DNA of 64,000 nucleotides, taken from Carettochelys insculpta. Lineage: Eukaryota > Chordata > Testudines > Carettochelyidae. This document shows positions 12,556 to 23,806 of the stretch, piece after piece. Under the pieces are notes generated by a model. That model ran no database searches. It worked only from the letters and a program-made list of their open reading frames with translations, and was not told the origin of the DNA. Position 1 is the first letter of the stretch. Every line of letters starts with the position of its first letter. Location: contig NC_134147.1 of assembly GCF_033958435.1 (NCBI RefSeq), positions 45,316,001-45,380,000 on the forward strand, in the 5' to 3' direction. The translations under genes were made by a program, and so were the position numbers.

Positions 12556-15238
12556 GGGATCTTGGCCCTGCTGACTGCAGTGGAATGCAAGCACATGATT
12601 AAATGTCAATTGCTATGCCGAATAGGAACCTAAATCCTGACCCTAAGGAAGTCCATGGAAAAACAGCCATTCATTTCGGGGAGACCAAACAATACATTTG
12701 TGCAATAGTCTGACAAGGATAAATACAGGCCATGGTCCCAGCTATAGAGTTGCAGCCCCCAAGTGTTAAGTGTAGGGGGTCTCGAGTTCAGTCCTCAGTG
12801 TCAGCCAAGATGTAGTACCTCCCATAGGCCGGGGCTCCATGCTCTGGAAATAGGGGCCTTTTAAAGACTCTTAGAGACCTCTTAGTATAGCAAATGACCA
12901 TTGTCCCACCAGCCTGCAGAGTGACGCCGGTACAACAGCGGAGCAGACTTTTACTTTCTGCCTTCTTGTGCTTTTAAGTGAATTTTATTGTACGTACTTT
13001 TCCTCTTCCTGGCTAGACACAGCCAGGCATGTGGGCACAGTCTGGGGCATAGCACTGTAACAAAATTTAAACCTCAAGATTGCAAAGAGCACAAAGTGAA
13101 ATTCCAGACAGGCTTATTATGGATATCTTGCACTTGCTTATTCCATACACTGTGGACAAAGAATAGAAAGAAGGAAACCCTTGTCCTTTGCAAAGCAGAA
13201 CAATATTAACATGCAAGTTATTTCTCTATCCATATGTCAGACCTTTCCGCTGACACCTCACATAACACACTTTATATGCAAAATCACAACTATATACTGA
13301 TGAGGAACATGGGGGTTCTACAGTGCTCACCCAAGGTACAGAATGTCACAGAAGGCTCTGAGAGGGATCTCAGCTAGGAAGATGTGGCAGGGTGGCTCTC
13401 TCAAAGACAGTATGGCAATTAATGGTAGCTCAGGGTATACTGTGGTTTGGGCACAGCTGTTGTATAGGGAGAGGGCTGTTGAGGGGCATTTTGTAGCATT
13501 TCCTTTCAGAACATCTTGATCCTGAGTTGGTGAAATGTAGGGAACCTCAAAGGCAGGCTCAAGAGTAAAGGTTTGATCGGAACATTTTTCTCTGCTCAGG
13601 ATGTAGATGTGCGTATGATGGAGCACGTGTACGCCCAAACAGTAAGAACCCCCCTGAGTGTTTCCCTCTACCTATTTATTCAGAAAATAGCCCTGTGCTT
13701 TTCAACTAGCCACCCCCAGTCATTAGCAGGCCGACAGAATTCCTGCATACTGCGGACCCAGGAGCAAACATCAGCATCTTTCAACATGTGCAGAGCAGAC
13801 CATGTGCATCCTGAATGGAACACACCATTTTGGCATATGTGCCAAGGGCTCGTCACACCATTCCATATTGCACCAGTCGCTGGAGAATAAATTTGGCTGG
13901 CCCAGAGAAAACGTCACACCACATGACCTTGCCATGTTAGCGAACATGTTTGTTTCCTGGACCTCCATCCAGATAAAATCTAGACTAGCTATTTCTCAGT
14001 TCAGCCAAGGAGAGTTCTTTTTGAGCTGGACAACTCTTTCAGCTTTCTGAGCTGGGATCCATGCCACCCACAAAACAGAACTGAGATAACACAGACAGTT
14101 AATGGCTGTCTATTGGGACTATAAATGTAGCCAGACAGAGTCTCCCCCTTACAAGCCAGCTTGCTCGTTGCCCCCCCCCCCCCCCCCCCCCGCACCGAGA
14201 AGCACACAGGGCTCTTGAAGGTCACAGAAGCCAGTCATAGACTCAGAGGAAAAGTCTACAGGAGGCAAAAAGATGTGACCTGTGACTCATTGGGCAAACA
14301 AAGGGCTTTGGATACACCTGAGAGTCTGTTCTAGAGTTCATCTGGGTATTTTTCAGGAGTAGTTTTGCAGCAGAGAATTTGAAAGATAAGGAAAGGAAAA
14401 TTGATAGTAAGACAGGAGGAGGAGACAAGACAAAATAGGTTAGGTTCAGCAGAGCAGCAATAAGAAACACTTTTACTCCAGAAGAGATACACTGTAGTAT
14501 TGACCATTAACTCATTCATGTCCTTCCACTTCCCCTTGGTGTTTTATCTTTAAATTATTTGAATGTTCTCTTTCCCTTCTCCTCTGGGCCTCACCTTGTG
14601 CTGCTGAAATGGATCATTATACGGTATCCTACAGCTATCTCTCTGTAGAAGGCTCTTTGTAACCCAAATGTGTCACATGAAAAGAAATGTTTTGCTTATG
14701 ACAGCTGTTAATATTTCCACCTTATTCTTCAGGGGCAAAAAAAATTGCACAGATGCAGCCTCATACTATAGCTTGGTGTAATGCCAGAAATAAGTGTTTC
14801 GTCATGGGGGATAAGGGAAAACTTTCACTGATTTCATGTTTACATTGAGACCATTTTAAAGAAATATTGTAAAAATTAATATGGAGACTGAAAAATAAAG
14901 TAGAACAATTCCCATTGAAAGTCATGGGCTCCTAAATCCATTGGATTGCTTTGAAACTCCTCTCCAAAAATAACTGGCCAATATATCAGCGCATGCAAAG
15001 ATATTGTCTGCTTTGTTTTCCAAATTCTATCCGTTGGCATACAAAAGAGTTATGGGACAGGTACAGTGATTGTGGTATATAATTCCTATACATGAAGTAA
15101 AATAAACTAGAAATTCTACTAAGAAAACATCAGGGAAATATAACACAGATCTCACACACATCCGTTTCCACAGAACAGATATAACAGGTAACAGAATAAT
15201 TAACGATCCAGAGAGCTACATACAAATTGGGCTTAAAG
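12556..15238. other. No gene; possible tRNA-like SINE trace near 12721-12840
   Basis: Around 12786-12797 there is a B-box-like gagttcagtcct, preceded by a poor A-box candidate, so an old tRNA-derived SINE is possible but unproven. Frames at 13327-13890 and 14001-14519 overlap on both strands and show no domain. AT-rich, unassigned DNA follows to 15238. Confidence 0.35.
14171..14191. repeat. Poly-C run (21 bases)
   Basis: Uninterrupted run of 21 C residues followed by G. On the opposite strand it gives a G-run that creates an artificial glycine tract in the 74-codon frame at 14001-14225. Confidence 0.95.
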
Positions 15239-15568
15239 TACAGGATGAATCTCCCTAAAGTGGCACTCTCTCGTTCTGCAACATCCCTAACCCGGCAATA
15301 ATTTAGTTAGCCAGACAACCACTTATCATGGGTGTGGCCACGTTTCCCATGGTCCCATAAAGTTTGTTTATAGCCACCAATCCTGGCCTTCAGCGTTCTG
15401 TGCTGTAATTTAGCTCTAATTTGCCTCAAAGGTCTTCTAAGAGCCCAGTAAGCAGTGGCAGTGTTGGTAATGCTGTTAGACAATATTAACCTCCCATGGT
15501 CTGGCAAATTCTCTTTTTTGGCACCAGGCAGTTGCTGGGAGTGACAGACTAAAGAGGTTCAACCTGTA
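15239..15568. mobile_element. TA-flanked MITE, copy 5
   Basis: TA at 15239-15240, then a decayed left TIR (caggatgaatctccctaaag), and the right TIR aaagaggttcaacctgta ending in TA at 15567-15568. The interior carries the family blocks 'gttagccagacaaccactta' and 'gagcccagtaagcagtgg'. No coding content. Confidence 0.8.
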
Positions 15569-16682
15569 ATACTCACACATAGAAGGGCAGTCATACCAAA
15601 TAGCCATGTGAATAAATTAAGCGTCTTTTGAAATCAGTGGGGGTCTTTTCACTGACATCAAATGAATGGGCTTTGGATTAGACCTTAAGTTTATTTCCTT
15701 ACCATTCTGATAGATATAAAAATAAATTAGCTCATTAAAATATTAAAAGAAGGTATGACAGCTTGAAAGTAGTTTTCCAAACTTAATTTCCTCCAATATA
15801 AACATATATTCTTTTGTTATTCACTGCATAAGTAAAGCTGCAAGAAGATTATTAAGAACCAATTCTTTAACATCAGCTGCAGTTTCTGGTCCCCATTGTG
15901 AGTTGTGTATTATAAATAATGACTATGATCCTATTCATCAAAGAGTATCAATGACAGCTCTTACTCTTAGCATATACCTCATTTTATAAAAAATGGCTTT
16001 TCAAACAGACTAGTTGAGAGCCCCTTTCTCCCCCTCATGCCAAAAAGCTCTGTATCAAATAAAAAGTAAATCCCTAAATCTGCAACAACCCATTCTTGTT
16101 TCAGGGGCTAAATATTGCATTTACTGCAATTGGGATTTGATTCAGGTCTGTCTAACAATTTATGCTGTTCTAAGTGCAGATAAGGATGACTAGCAATTTT
16201 TCATATTGGGTGGCTGGGTTACAGTAAATATACCCTTTAGGCAGTTCCTGATACCACCATACATCATTTCCTTGTGGATTTGCATGAGGAGACAGCCAAC
16301 TTTCACCTCAGCTTGAAGGAGATAGAATTCCGACTTCCTCAAGCACGCCAGTAAATATATGGGCCCCAGATCTCAGTTCACCTGCCGCCCCTCTGAGAAA
16401 GAAGGAAGTCACCTACCGAAACTCATGCTTGAGGCTGCAGGTGAAAGGTTGAATAACTTTCACGGATAAGAATAATTCACCCTTATGCACCTTGGATTGA
16501 GATGCATGATGCAACTTGTCCTGTCAGAACAGTTGTTTAACTCTTTGACCAAGGTCTGACTCAATGGGTTTGGGAGCTCAGCTTTTGGCTCTTTCATACA
16601 GATGAAAAGCTGCCCAGATCAAAGGATGAAACTGTAAGAAAGTGGTTGGTGTGTTCCTTTTGAAGTCTGAGAGCAGATGATT
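15569..16682. other. AT-rich, no gene recognised
   Basis: No frame of note on either strand, no transposon ends and no tRNA boxes. Plain AT-rich sequence. Confidence 0.45.
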
Positions 16683-16912
16683 TGGGCTTATCTATACTGC
16701 TCTTTCCGACCCTACAACTTTCTCACTCAAGGGTGTGAAACACATCCTTTGAGTGCCGCAAGTTGTTGCACCAGTGTGACTAGATTCCCAGGGCTGCCAG
16801 CAGCTCCGCTGGTGAAGGTGGTTTACCTACAGCAGTGGGAGAGAACTCTTCCAGTGCAGTGTGCTGTGACCACACAACTGTGGTAAAGTGCTGCCCCAGC
16901 AGCGCTTTAAAC
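16683..16912. mobile_element. Probable MITE or MITE fragment
   Basis: The left end, gggcttatctatactgct, resembles the GGGCTATGTCTACACT-type ends of the neighbouring Harbinger-like element. The interior (gccgcaagttgttgcacc, agggctgccagcagctc, tgtgaccacacaactg) recalls a reptile repeat. No matching right TIR is obvious before the next element, so the right limit is set by that element. Confidence 0.4.
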
Positions 16913-16915
16913 TTA

Positions 16916-17184
16916 GGGCAGGTCAGCACTACAGGGGAAGGTTGCATTAAGGTATGCAATTCCAGCTTCATTAATTATGTAGCTAGACTCGATGTACCTT
17001 CATTCGGGCTTCTGTGCTGTCTCCAGTAAGGGAGGCTGATGGGAGCGTTTGCTCCTAGTTAGTCCTAAGGAGAGACAGGGTACCAGCACTGATGTCAGCA
17101 CCCCTGTGAGTTTGATTTAGCACATCCCTACCAAGCGCGCTAATTTGAATTCTGGACGATCTTCCCTGCAGTGAAGACATACCC
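16916..17184. mobile_element. Harbinger-like MITE with TTA target duplication
   Basis: The left end gggcaggtcagcactacagg pairs with the reverse complement of the right end, gggtatgtcttcactgcagg. That gives an approximately 20-bp imperfect TIR. Exact TTA trinucleotides flank it at 16913-16915 and 17185-17187, the duplication typical of PIF/Harbinger elements. 269 bp, no transposase. Confidence 0.75.
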
Positions 17185-17378
17185 TTAAAAGTGTAAACAG
17201 AGTCAAGCTGAGAATAACTTCTGTGCTTCTACTGAGCATTGAGATCCCAGAACTTCTGCATTGAGTCCTGTGGGAATAATTAGCTGTGAAAAAGGGGTGA
17301 GAGATGCCCACAGATTAACACTTCTGGAAATTTATCATTCAGTGTGGTGAAATGCAGTGCCTTACATGATGACAAGTT

Positions 17379-17452
17379 TCAGAGAGGTACCTGTGCCACA
17401 GAACTTCGTGTTGTTTTTGAAGACACAGCCTAACAAGGCTACCTCTCTGATA
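17379..17452 (-). mobile_element. Fold-back family, short internally deleted copy
   Basis: The ends tcagagaggtac and its mirror tacctctctga bound a 74-bp core. Read on the minus strand the core gives tagccttgttaggctgtg, then ttcaaaaacaacacgaag and ttctgtggcac. This is the asymmetric end and outer arm of the family at 54561; most of the hairpin is deleted. Confidence 0.6.
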
Positions 17453-17567
17453 CTTCTGGAAGTTTGACGTTTTCCTTGGCTTCTCTCGTGTTCTTTCCCA
17501 TTAAATGACAGAAGCAACTCAGACAACTGTAACCCTCTGCTTTTATGCTTGTGTAACACCATAATTA

Positions 17568-17742
17568 GGGGAGGGATAGTTAGAGCATTGCAAATTGAAT
17601 CCTTGAGGGGGCCTTTCAAGTGTCTGGGACAGGTTAGATTTAAAAAAAAATGTGTCAGGGATAGGTCCTGCTGTGAGGGTAGGGGACTAGACTTGATGAC
17701 CTCTCAAGGTCCCTTCCAGCCCTATGAGATAAGTGTATCTCC
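17568..17742 (+). mobile_element. tRNA-derived SINE (tortoise/Cry type), A box deleted
   Basis: Begins ggggagggatagt and continues 'ttgaatccttgagggggcc' (B-box region), then 'ggtaggggactagacttgat' and 'gacctctcaaggtcccttcc', the CR1-like 3' end of this SINE family. Compared with the copy at 48955, about 25-30 bp are missing between 'gggatag' and 'ttgaatcc', which removes most of the A box. Internal RNA polymerase III transcription would be impaired. Confidence 0.8.
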
Positions 17743-18277
17743 ATGTTTCAGTTAAGCATTCTGAGTCCATCTGTAGCAAGGCACACGAAGGAGGAAGCCT
17801 AATACTGCTTCCTGCTAATGGGTTACTCTTTTAGCTCAGACTTCTAGTGTTCAAAATCTGGAATTTAAACCCTGCTGGTGACCAGGGGAGGAGTTTTCCC
17901 CGAACACCGGGAACACCACCAGAATATTGTTTGATTTACAAGTCTGGAGAGACATCAGTCAAACATGCCCATATGATTAAAAACTCCCTGCTAACACAGC
18001 ATGACCAGGGGGATGTCTTGAGTGATTATCAAGGGAGGGAATGATGAAATCACAAAGAACAAAGGAGGAGCATGGAAGATGCCACTGCCCTAATGTTTTG
18101 CAGACATCCATTTTTCTGTCTATTTCAAAACTCTCTCTTCTGTTTTCTCTCAGTGAACATGGAAGGCATAGCCAAAATAAACAAGACACTTGGTTTCTGT
18201 CAGGTGATGGAATTCTAGTGGCACTTCTACAGGCAAGGGTTTTAAAAGCAATTTGAGAAAAGCCTCTTCCTTCAAAC
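17743..18277. other. No gene recognised
   Basis: Short overlapping frames only (65-71 codons). No transposon ends seen. Confidence 0.4.
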
Positions 18278-18682
18278 TGTTACTGGAAATGTGGTCCGCC
18301 TAGCTGAGAGCCAATAACAACTAGACAGGGATAAGGAAGTTTTCTTTATTTCTGCAGAAAGAAAGGAGAGCCAAGTACCTTGGTACAAAGACTCTGCCTG
18401 GATACAGAGCTGAAGGTCTTTTTATACAAACATCGAGATAAACTACAGCCAAGCTAACATCTCATTGGTGTTTACTGCAAGTTCTCATAACAACGTTTCT
18501 CTGCACGAGCAAAAGCAAGCACAGGAAAAAACTGGTTAAGGGCTAGTTTCAGCCGCTTCTGTGCGTACTGGGGGGTGTAGTTCAGAAGTTTAAGGTGCTG
18601 TATACGTGACTTGACCGCTCTTATACAATGGCTGCTATTTGGAGATAGCTGCAAGCTGCCCAGACTGAACTTTTCTGTGACA
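18278..18682 (-). mobile_element. Possible solo LTR of an endogenous retrovirus-like element
   Basis: Read on the minus strand the segment starts TGTCACAG and ends AGTAACA, so it has TG...CA-type limits. A TATA-like tataaaaag is at the complement of 18418-18427, and an AATAAA-type signal follows about 75 bases downstream (complement of 18346-18351). This order (U3, TATA, R, polyadenylation signal) and the 405-bp length suit a solo LTR. No clear target duplication was found (caaac left, aagcc right) and there is no internal coding region. Non-functional as a provirus. Confidence 0.4.
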
Positions 18683-19056
18683 AAGCCTTTGGCTTGTTGA
18701 TTGACTACTCCACCATTGGGAGAGAAAAGTAACTAGTCTGAAGCATCTCTGTTGCTAACATTTATATTCCTAGGGCAGGATTTTCAGAAGGATTTTAAGC
18801 AAAATATTCAAATCTGCTTCAGGTTTTCTATTGTATGTTCGCTCAAACCACTTCCAAATCTAGAACATACTAATGAAGTATTTCCTGTTAATGTCAAGGT
18901 TTTACACTCAGGCTTCCAGCTTTCAGCCTCTTCCCATGGAAGTCAGCATCAGTGTTGTGATTGTCTTCCATGACAACAAAGAAAGGTAATGTGTCCCAGT
19001 GCATGGGGCATGGAATGGAGGCTTGGGAGACCTCTGCTCTGTTCTTGACTCTGATA
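18683..19056. other. No gene recognised
   Basis: Frames on both strands at 18752-19056 are short and without domains. Confidence 0.4.
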
Positions 19057-19362
19057 GGGCGACCGTATCTCCCTGTCCCAAATGCAGGACGGGGGAGAGG
19101 GTCAGCTCCTCCAAGGCCCCAGGAGCCGGGAAGGAGTCGGCGGCTGTCGGTGCTCCCTGGGAGCCCCGGGGAAGCCTCAGCTGCCAGCCTCCCTGGGAGC
19201 CCTGGGGAAATGGCAGCTGCCCACACTCCCCTTAATTCCACGAGGCTTGGGGTGCGGCAGGCAAGTAAGCGGACAAGTCCCGTTTAAAAAAAAGAGTCAG
19301 GGCGCCTTTTTTGCACCTGAAATATGGGACCATCCTGCTCAATAAGGGATGGATGGTCACCT
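19057..19362. mobile_element. GC-rich MITE with terminal inverted repeats
   Basis: The left end gggcgaccgtatctccctgt and the right end, reverse-complemented (aggtgaccatccatccct), form imperfect TIRs. A GC-rich interior (19080-19260) produces several overlapping frames (18894-19345) that have no domain. It resembles reptile elements with GGTGACC ends; the class is uncertain. Confidence 0.5.
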
Positions 19363-19364
19363 TC

Positions 19365-19560
19365 TGACTCTGCCACCAAGCTGCTGAATGACCTTGGGCA
19401 AGTCACTTCCCTTCTCCTCCTTCCTCCAGCTAGTCTGTTTAATGTGGAAGCCCCTTAGGGCAGATGCTGCTTCTTACTGTGTGGGTGTACAGTTCCTTGC
19501 ACAAAGGGGCTCTGATCTTGCTTGGGACCTCTAAGTGCTACCATAATAAATATAGCAGCA
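19365..19560 (+). mobile_element. MIR-like SINE
   Basis: The phrase 'tgaccttgggcaagtcactt' is the MIR core. It is followed by 'agggcagatgctgc', 'gtacagttccttgcac', 'ggggctctgatc' and 'ctaagtgctaccataataaa', a 3' end I associate with reptile MIR/L2-type SINEs. The 5' tRNA-related part is missing. Confidence 0.75.
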
Positions 19561-22500
19561 AGGGCGCAGAGTCTTTTAACAGCAAGTTAGTGATTTATTT
19601 TGCTAGGAGCAAGTGAATCATGCAATCACAGTTAATTAGAATCCTGCAGTGGGAAATTTAAGTCGACTGAGAGTATGGGCATTATTAGAGATAACAAATT
19701 TAGGAGAAAAAATTTAAATCCTTGGACTGAAGAAGTCTCCTACATAATGTTTTTAATCCCACATGGAGACATGTGGGCAGTCCAAATGCAGAAGTTCACC
19801 CACACACGTGCTAGATAAAGTGTAGAAAGTTTCGAAGCACAATCTAACCATCACCAAAAGCCATTTGTATCACTGTGAAGCACAGAAATGCTAGAGAAGG
19901 GTAAGGTAAGGGCTGCACAGTAACCAGATAAGTGGCTGTGGCACAAGCATGCTAATATTGCTGATGAGAGCTAAACCTTAGGCACCAGAAAGGTGGAAGG
20001 GCATCTGTCAGCACAGGCCTCGTAAGGGTCACCAGAACCACTGTGTCAAATCTCAGCATCAGTCTAGAAACTCCAAGAACCAGAAAATCATCCAGACGTG
20101 TTTGTGAAACATTAACTGGCCACACTTTTGTTGTGTGTGGTTTTTTTTACTGTGAGCCATCAAATCTAAAGCCCTGTTTAAAAAGCTAAAAAACTGTATT
20201 TCATCATGTCACTGGGGAGTTCAAGGAAACCTGGTATATTAATTAGACTTTCCTGCAATTGAATCAGTCACTTCTCAAGGCCTTGGCTGGAAATGTAGCA
20301 ATTAATCTGATACATTTGGCCATCAAAACAGAACCATCTGAATGTACGTTAACAGTCAAGGATTCTTGGATGTGAACATCATTGATGTTATTTATTGCTT
20401 CACAAAGCACCTTGCAAATGACTGCATGATCTTGCCAACAGATCACGGCAGGTTGATACGCCATCTCAAAATTGACTGGGATCAATAGATGCTTTCCTTC
20501 TGGTCTGAAAACCAAACCACATGGATGAAGTTTAAGAGGCAGTGTATTCCACCAGTTGGGGACAGTTGATGTAACAAGTAAGGAATCCAATCCTCCTCAT
20601 CAGACATGAGCTCGAACATGAACCACATTGCATTGCTTAGATAAGGAGGAACCAGGGAATGGAGCACATTAATCTCAATTAGTGGATGTTTAAATGTAAT
20701 CCTCAGGCACACAGGAAGATGAGGTACTGCCCTAGATAAAGATTATTGCATAGTAAGAAAAAATAGGAGCCCTTGTGATCTGAATTTGTTGTAAGATGAA
20801 GAGGGAAGTCAAGTTAACAATAAAAATGTAGCGTACTGTTCTGGGCAACTGCACAAGACAGTGAAGAGTTTTAATTTTGAGCATTGTTCTGTCAGGTTGC
20901 CAGAAGGCACAGGAACAGCAATCCTCATCAAAAAAGGCATCTGAGTTGCTGATGGGAGGCTCTCAGAGAAGCATCAGTCCAGGGTCTGTTGAAGTCAATG
21001 GGATTCCTTCCAGCAGCTTGCATGGGCTTGGGTGCTGGCCCCTCAAGAAGAGAAATGGATTGAATGCCACAAAGCGAGCAACACTTGTTTCTGGCAAAAT
21101 CTCTGCCTGGTCATTAGCAAGGAGTTTAGGACATTTTGAAACAATCAGGAAGTTGGTTTGAGGGAAAAGGGCATTGGCAGCCTGGGAATGACCCTTTGGT
21201 GAAAGGGAAGAGAGAAAAGGAGGACTGAAGTTGTTCACCCCGAACAAAATCAGGAGCACCTTGAGTTTTGCCCTCATATTAGAATTAGATCCAAACCCAC
21301 AACTTAATTCCTCCTCCCCGTTTTTGAAGTCCAAGCAAGTTTTAGGCCCAACCCTGCCCCATTAGTCACAAAGAAAGCCCCCAGCATCCTGCAGGCTCCA
21401 GGCCTTATTTACATTTCTCTTTCTGATGTTCCTTTGGAATTTTGCATTCAGTCTTCCAGGATTCAGCCTTTGGCGCTGTCAGCACTGAAACATTTTATGA
21501 ACAGTTACTGAGCACAGTGCAGGTCGATTCCTCTTTCTGATGCGAGAAGGAGGAATTCAGGCAGCTGGACACAAGCCAGCTTTGCTGAGAGCTAGGTCTG
21601 TGACTGATCTCCAGCAACATGCAATGTTCAGCAACCACTATATCCACGCCGCCTTGCTAATGCATTGTCTTGACACTACCTCAATACACTGCAAATTACT
21701 TTTATAGGAAAGGCAGAATAATCAATACTTCCCAGTGAAACTAAGTTAGGCCAGGCACCTCCAGTCCCTACACTTTCCAGCTACGTAACAGATTAACATC
21801 TTTCATATTACCATTTTCATCCATTTTATGATGCCATTGTACCTCAAAGCTAGAACGTTCAGAAGAACTTATAAAACTATGCTGGTTGACAACTGGAAGG
21901 TAAAGTTCTCACAGAACAAAGAGTTGTGTTACTTCCCTTTTCTCAGGCTGGTCATTTATTTGTTGACCAAAATGACGGCCATGTACATTTTTTCTTGAAG
22001 CACATGTTTATTGAGCTGGTGAGTGAGAAGTTGTTAAAATGAGCTTGTCAGGTAGGTTGGATGTTGCTAGAATCGAGCTGGGGAGTTGCAATGCAATGTG
22101 GGGAGATCATCAGTTGTGGAGAGGTCATAAGTGTTCAGATGGACTGTGGACAAATCTCCATGCTTTTCAGACTTGAATCCATGATGTGTGTGCAATTCTG
22201 TACAACCCTGGATACTTTCTGAATGTTTGTATCAAGAAGGAATTTTATTTTAATTCAGACACTAAATAGAGAAAGATCTCTCAAGCAACATGCTGTTTTT
22301 GTAGCAGGCTACTAAATGCACTTTGTTCGGGTTAGTTAAAAATGGAGAAAATGGGGAATTTCATAAATATTCTGATATAAAGCTTCCCTGCTGTTTTTGC
22401 CTATTTTTAGGCCATTGCAGATGGGAAAGGTGATCGGCATATTTCAGCAATTTAATTATTTGTATATTAATTTCACAGCTTGGAAGGCTCATGGGATAGC

Positions 22501-23035
22501 TCTGTTTTTATAGAAAAATACTTCATAGCTGCTTGGCTCAAGCAGTGATTTATGCTGGTAATAAAAAAGCTGGCATTCATATCTATCAGTCTTAGGCTTC
22601 CCTGTAGCACTTCTCAGTATAGAACTCACACCCCCAGTCCAAAGCCCAATGCAGTTGGGAGAATCTTTTTATTGATTTCAAAGGGCTTGAAGTCAGACCC
22701 TAAATGTTGAGTCTAGTTGCGCAGGAAATAAGAGCAGTATAGAAATGTAGATCTCTCTCTAATAATATAATGTCACCACTTTTACAGAGCACGTGCATTG
22801 TTCAATACCATGCCATTGATTTCTGCTTATCAGGACTTCTGGGTATAGTTTGATATGTGTGGATAAATTAAGGGCAGAAGTCACATCTCTGCATGAAACC
22901 ATCTCACAGGCACCATTCAGTCTGGCTGTGAGGAGGTTCTCAGCACCATTGGTGTTACCAGACTTCCCTTACATAGTGCGAGGTGAGTGCCCCCTTTATA
23001 TCTAGAAATAGAATGGTTCACAAGCATTGACTCTA
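19561..23035. other. 3.5 kb with no supported gene
   Basis: Two overlapping minus-strand frames at 20264-20712 (108 and 76 codons) and a 123-codon frame at 20963-21334 are the longest. None has a recognisable domain, and the first two are in different frames. The AT-rich section 22300-22600 looks like unique DNA with TATTAATTT-type motifs. No repeat ends seen. Confidence 0.4.
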
Positions 23036-23345
23036 GGTGCTCCCAGCCTAGAGCACCTGCAGTTTAAAAAAAAAAAACTTTGGGTGTCCGTCAGCCCCAC
23101 CAGTCAGCTATTCTGAGGGCAGGAAGAGGTGGATTGAGTGTGGAGCCTTGGGGCAGTGGGCAGGACCACAGCGGAAGAGGTGGAGTGGGACAGGAAAAGG
23201 CAGGACAGGGACCTCAGGAGAAGTGGTGGATCAGAGCCAGAAAGAGGCAGCATGAGGGTGGAGCTTCAGGGAAGGGGCGAGGCCTCAGAGCAGAGCCATG
23301 GTGGAATACCCCTTCAAGAAAAATAAAAGTTGAGGCCTATGAATG
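23036..23345. repeat. GC-rich interspersed repeat with A-run
   Basis: An A-run at 23065-23076 is followed by a purine-rich block with repeated 'gggacaggaaaagg' and 'agaggtggagtggg' wording and the ending 'gttgaggcctatgaatgg'. It resembles a reptile repeat with the 'gtgctccagcc...cacc' start and 'ggcgcctatg' end. The 98- and 62-codon frames are by-products. Confidence 0.45.
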
Positions 23346-23552
23346 GTATGGAGCACGTGTGGCAGATTCAGGATGATGAAACAGCAGATAGAGGCATGAA
23401 CAGGCAGGTATCATATTCCCAGAAAGCAACCTGTCCAGCAGTGACTTCAGAGTATGTGTAATATTCTGTTATCTGACATTTCACACTGTCCAATCAGTCT
23501 TTTTGAAACTGTCTTTCTCAAATAAAAACCAGCTCCACAGAGACTGAAGTCA

Positions 23553-23806
23553 ACAAACCTTCTGGGGTAGAAGTTCCCAAGCTTTGCCATAGCACAGTCT
23601 GCATCTTATAGAGATTGTCTCATGGGCTCCTCCCGTCCCATTTATTGTTTCACCGACCAATTCTCCTCACATTTGTAATACCAACAAAGCAAAACAACCC
23701 CAAAGGTTAATGTAAGGTTCTGCTTTCTCTCCTCACTTTATCTCCTCCAACCTTTGTCAGCTGGGGAGCTGGAGTTGGCACCGTGGATCACAACTTGAGA
23801 ACCTTT
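23553..23806. mobile_element. Possible old hAT-like remnant
   Basis: Left ggggtagaagttcccaagct and right (reverse complement) aggttctcaagttgtgatcc are reminiscent of hAT ends. Pairing is weak and no 8-bp duplication is visible. Listed as a candidate only. Confidence 0.3.

Noticed and set aside
12199..12596. Alanine/proline-rich frames
   Set aside because: By-product of a GC-rich dispersed repeat.
12721..12840. tRNA gene or intact SINE
   Set aside because: A B-box-like motif is present but no cloverleaf or convincing A box could be drawn.
18258..18690. aaagcct repeats flanking the putative LTR as target duplication
   Set aside because: Using them gives element ends without TG/CA; likely coincidence.
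20264..20712. Minus-strand frames of 108 and 76 codons
   Set aside because: They overlap in different frames; no known domain or start context; could not be supported as an exon.
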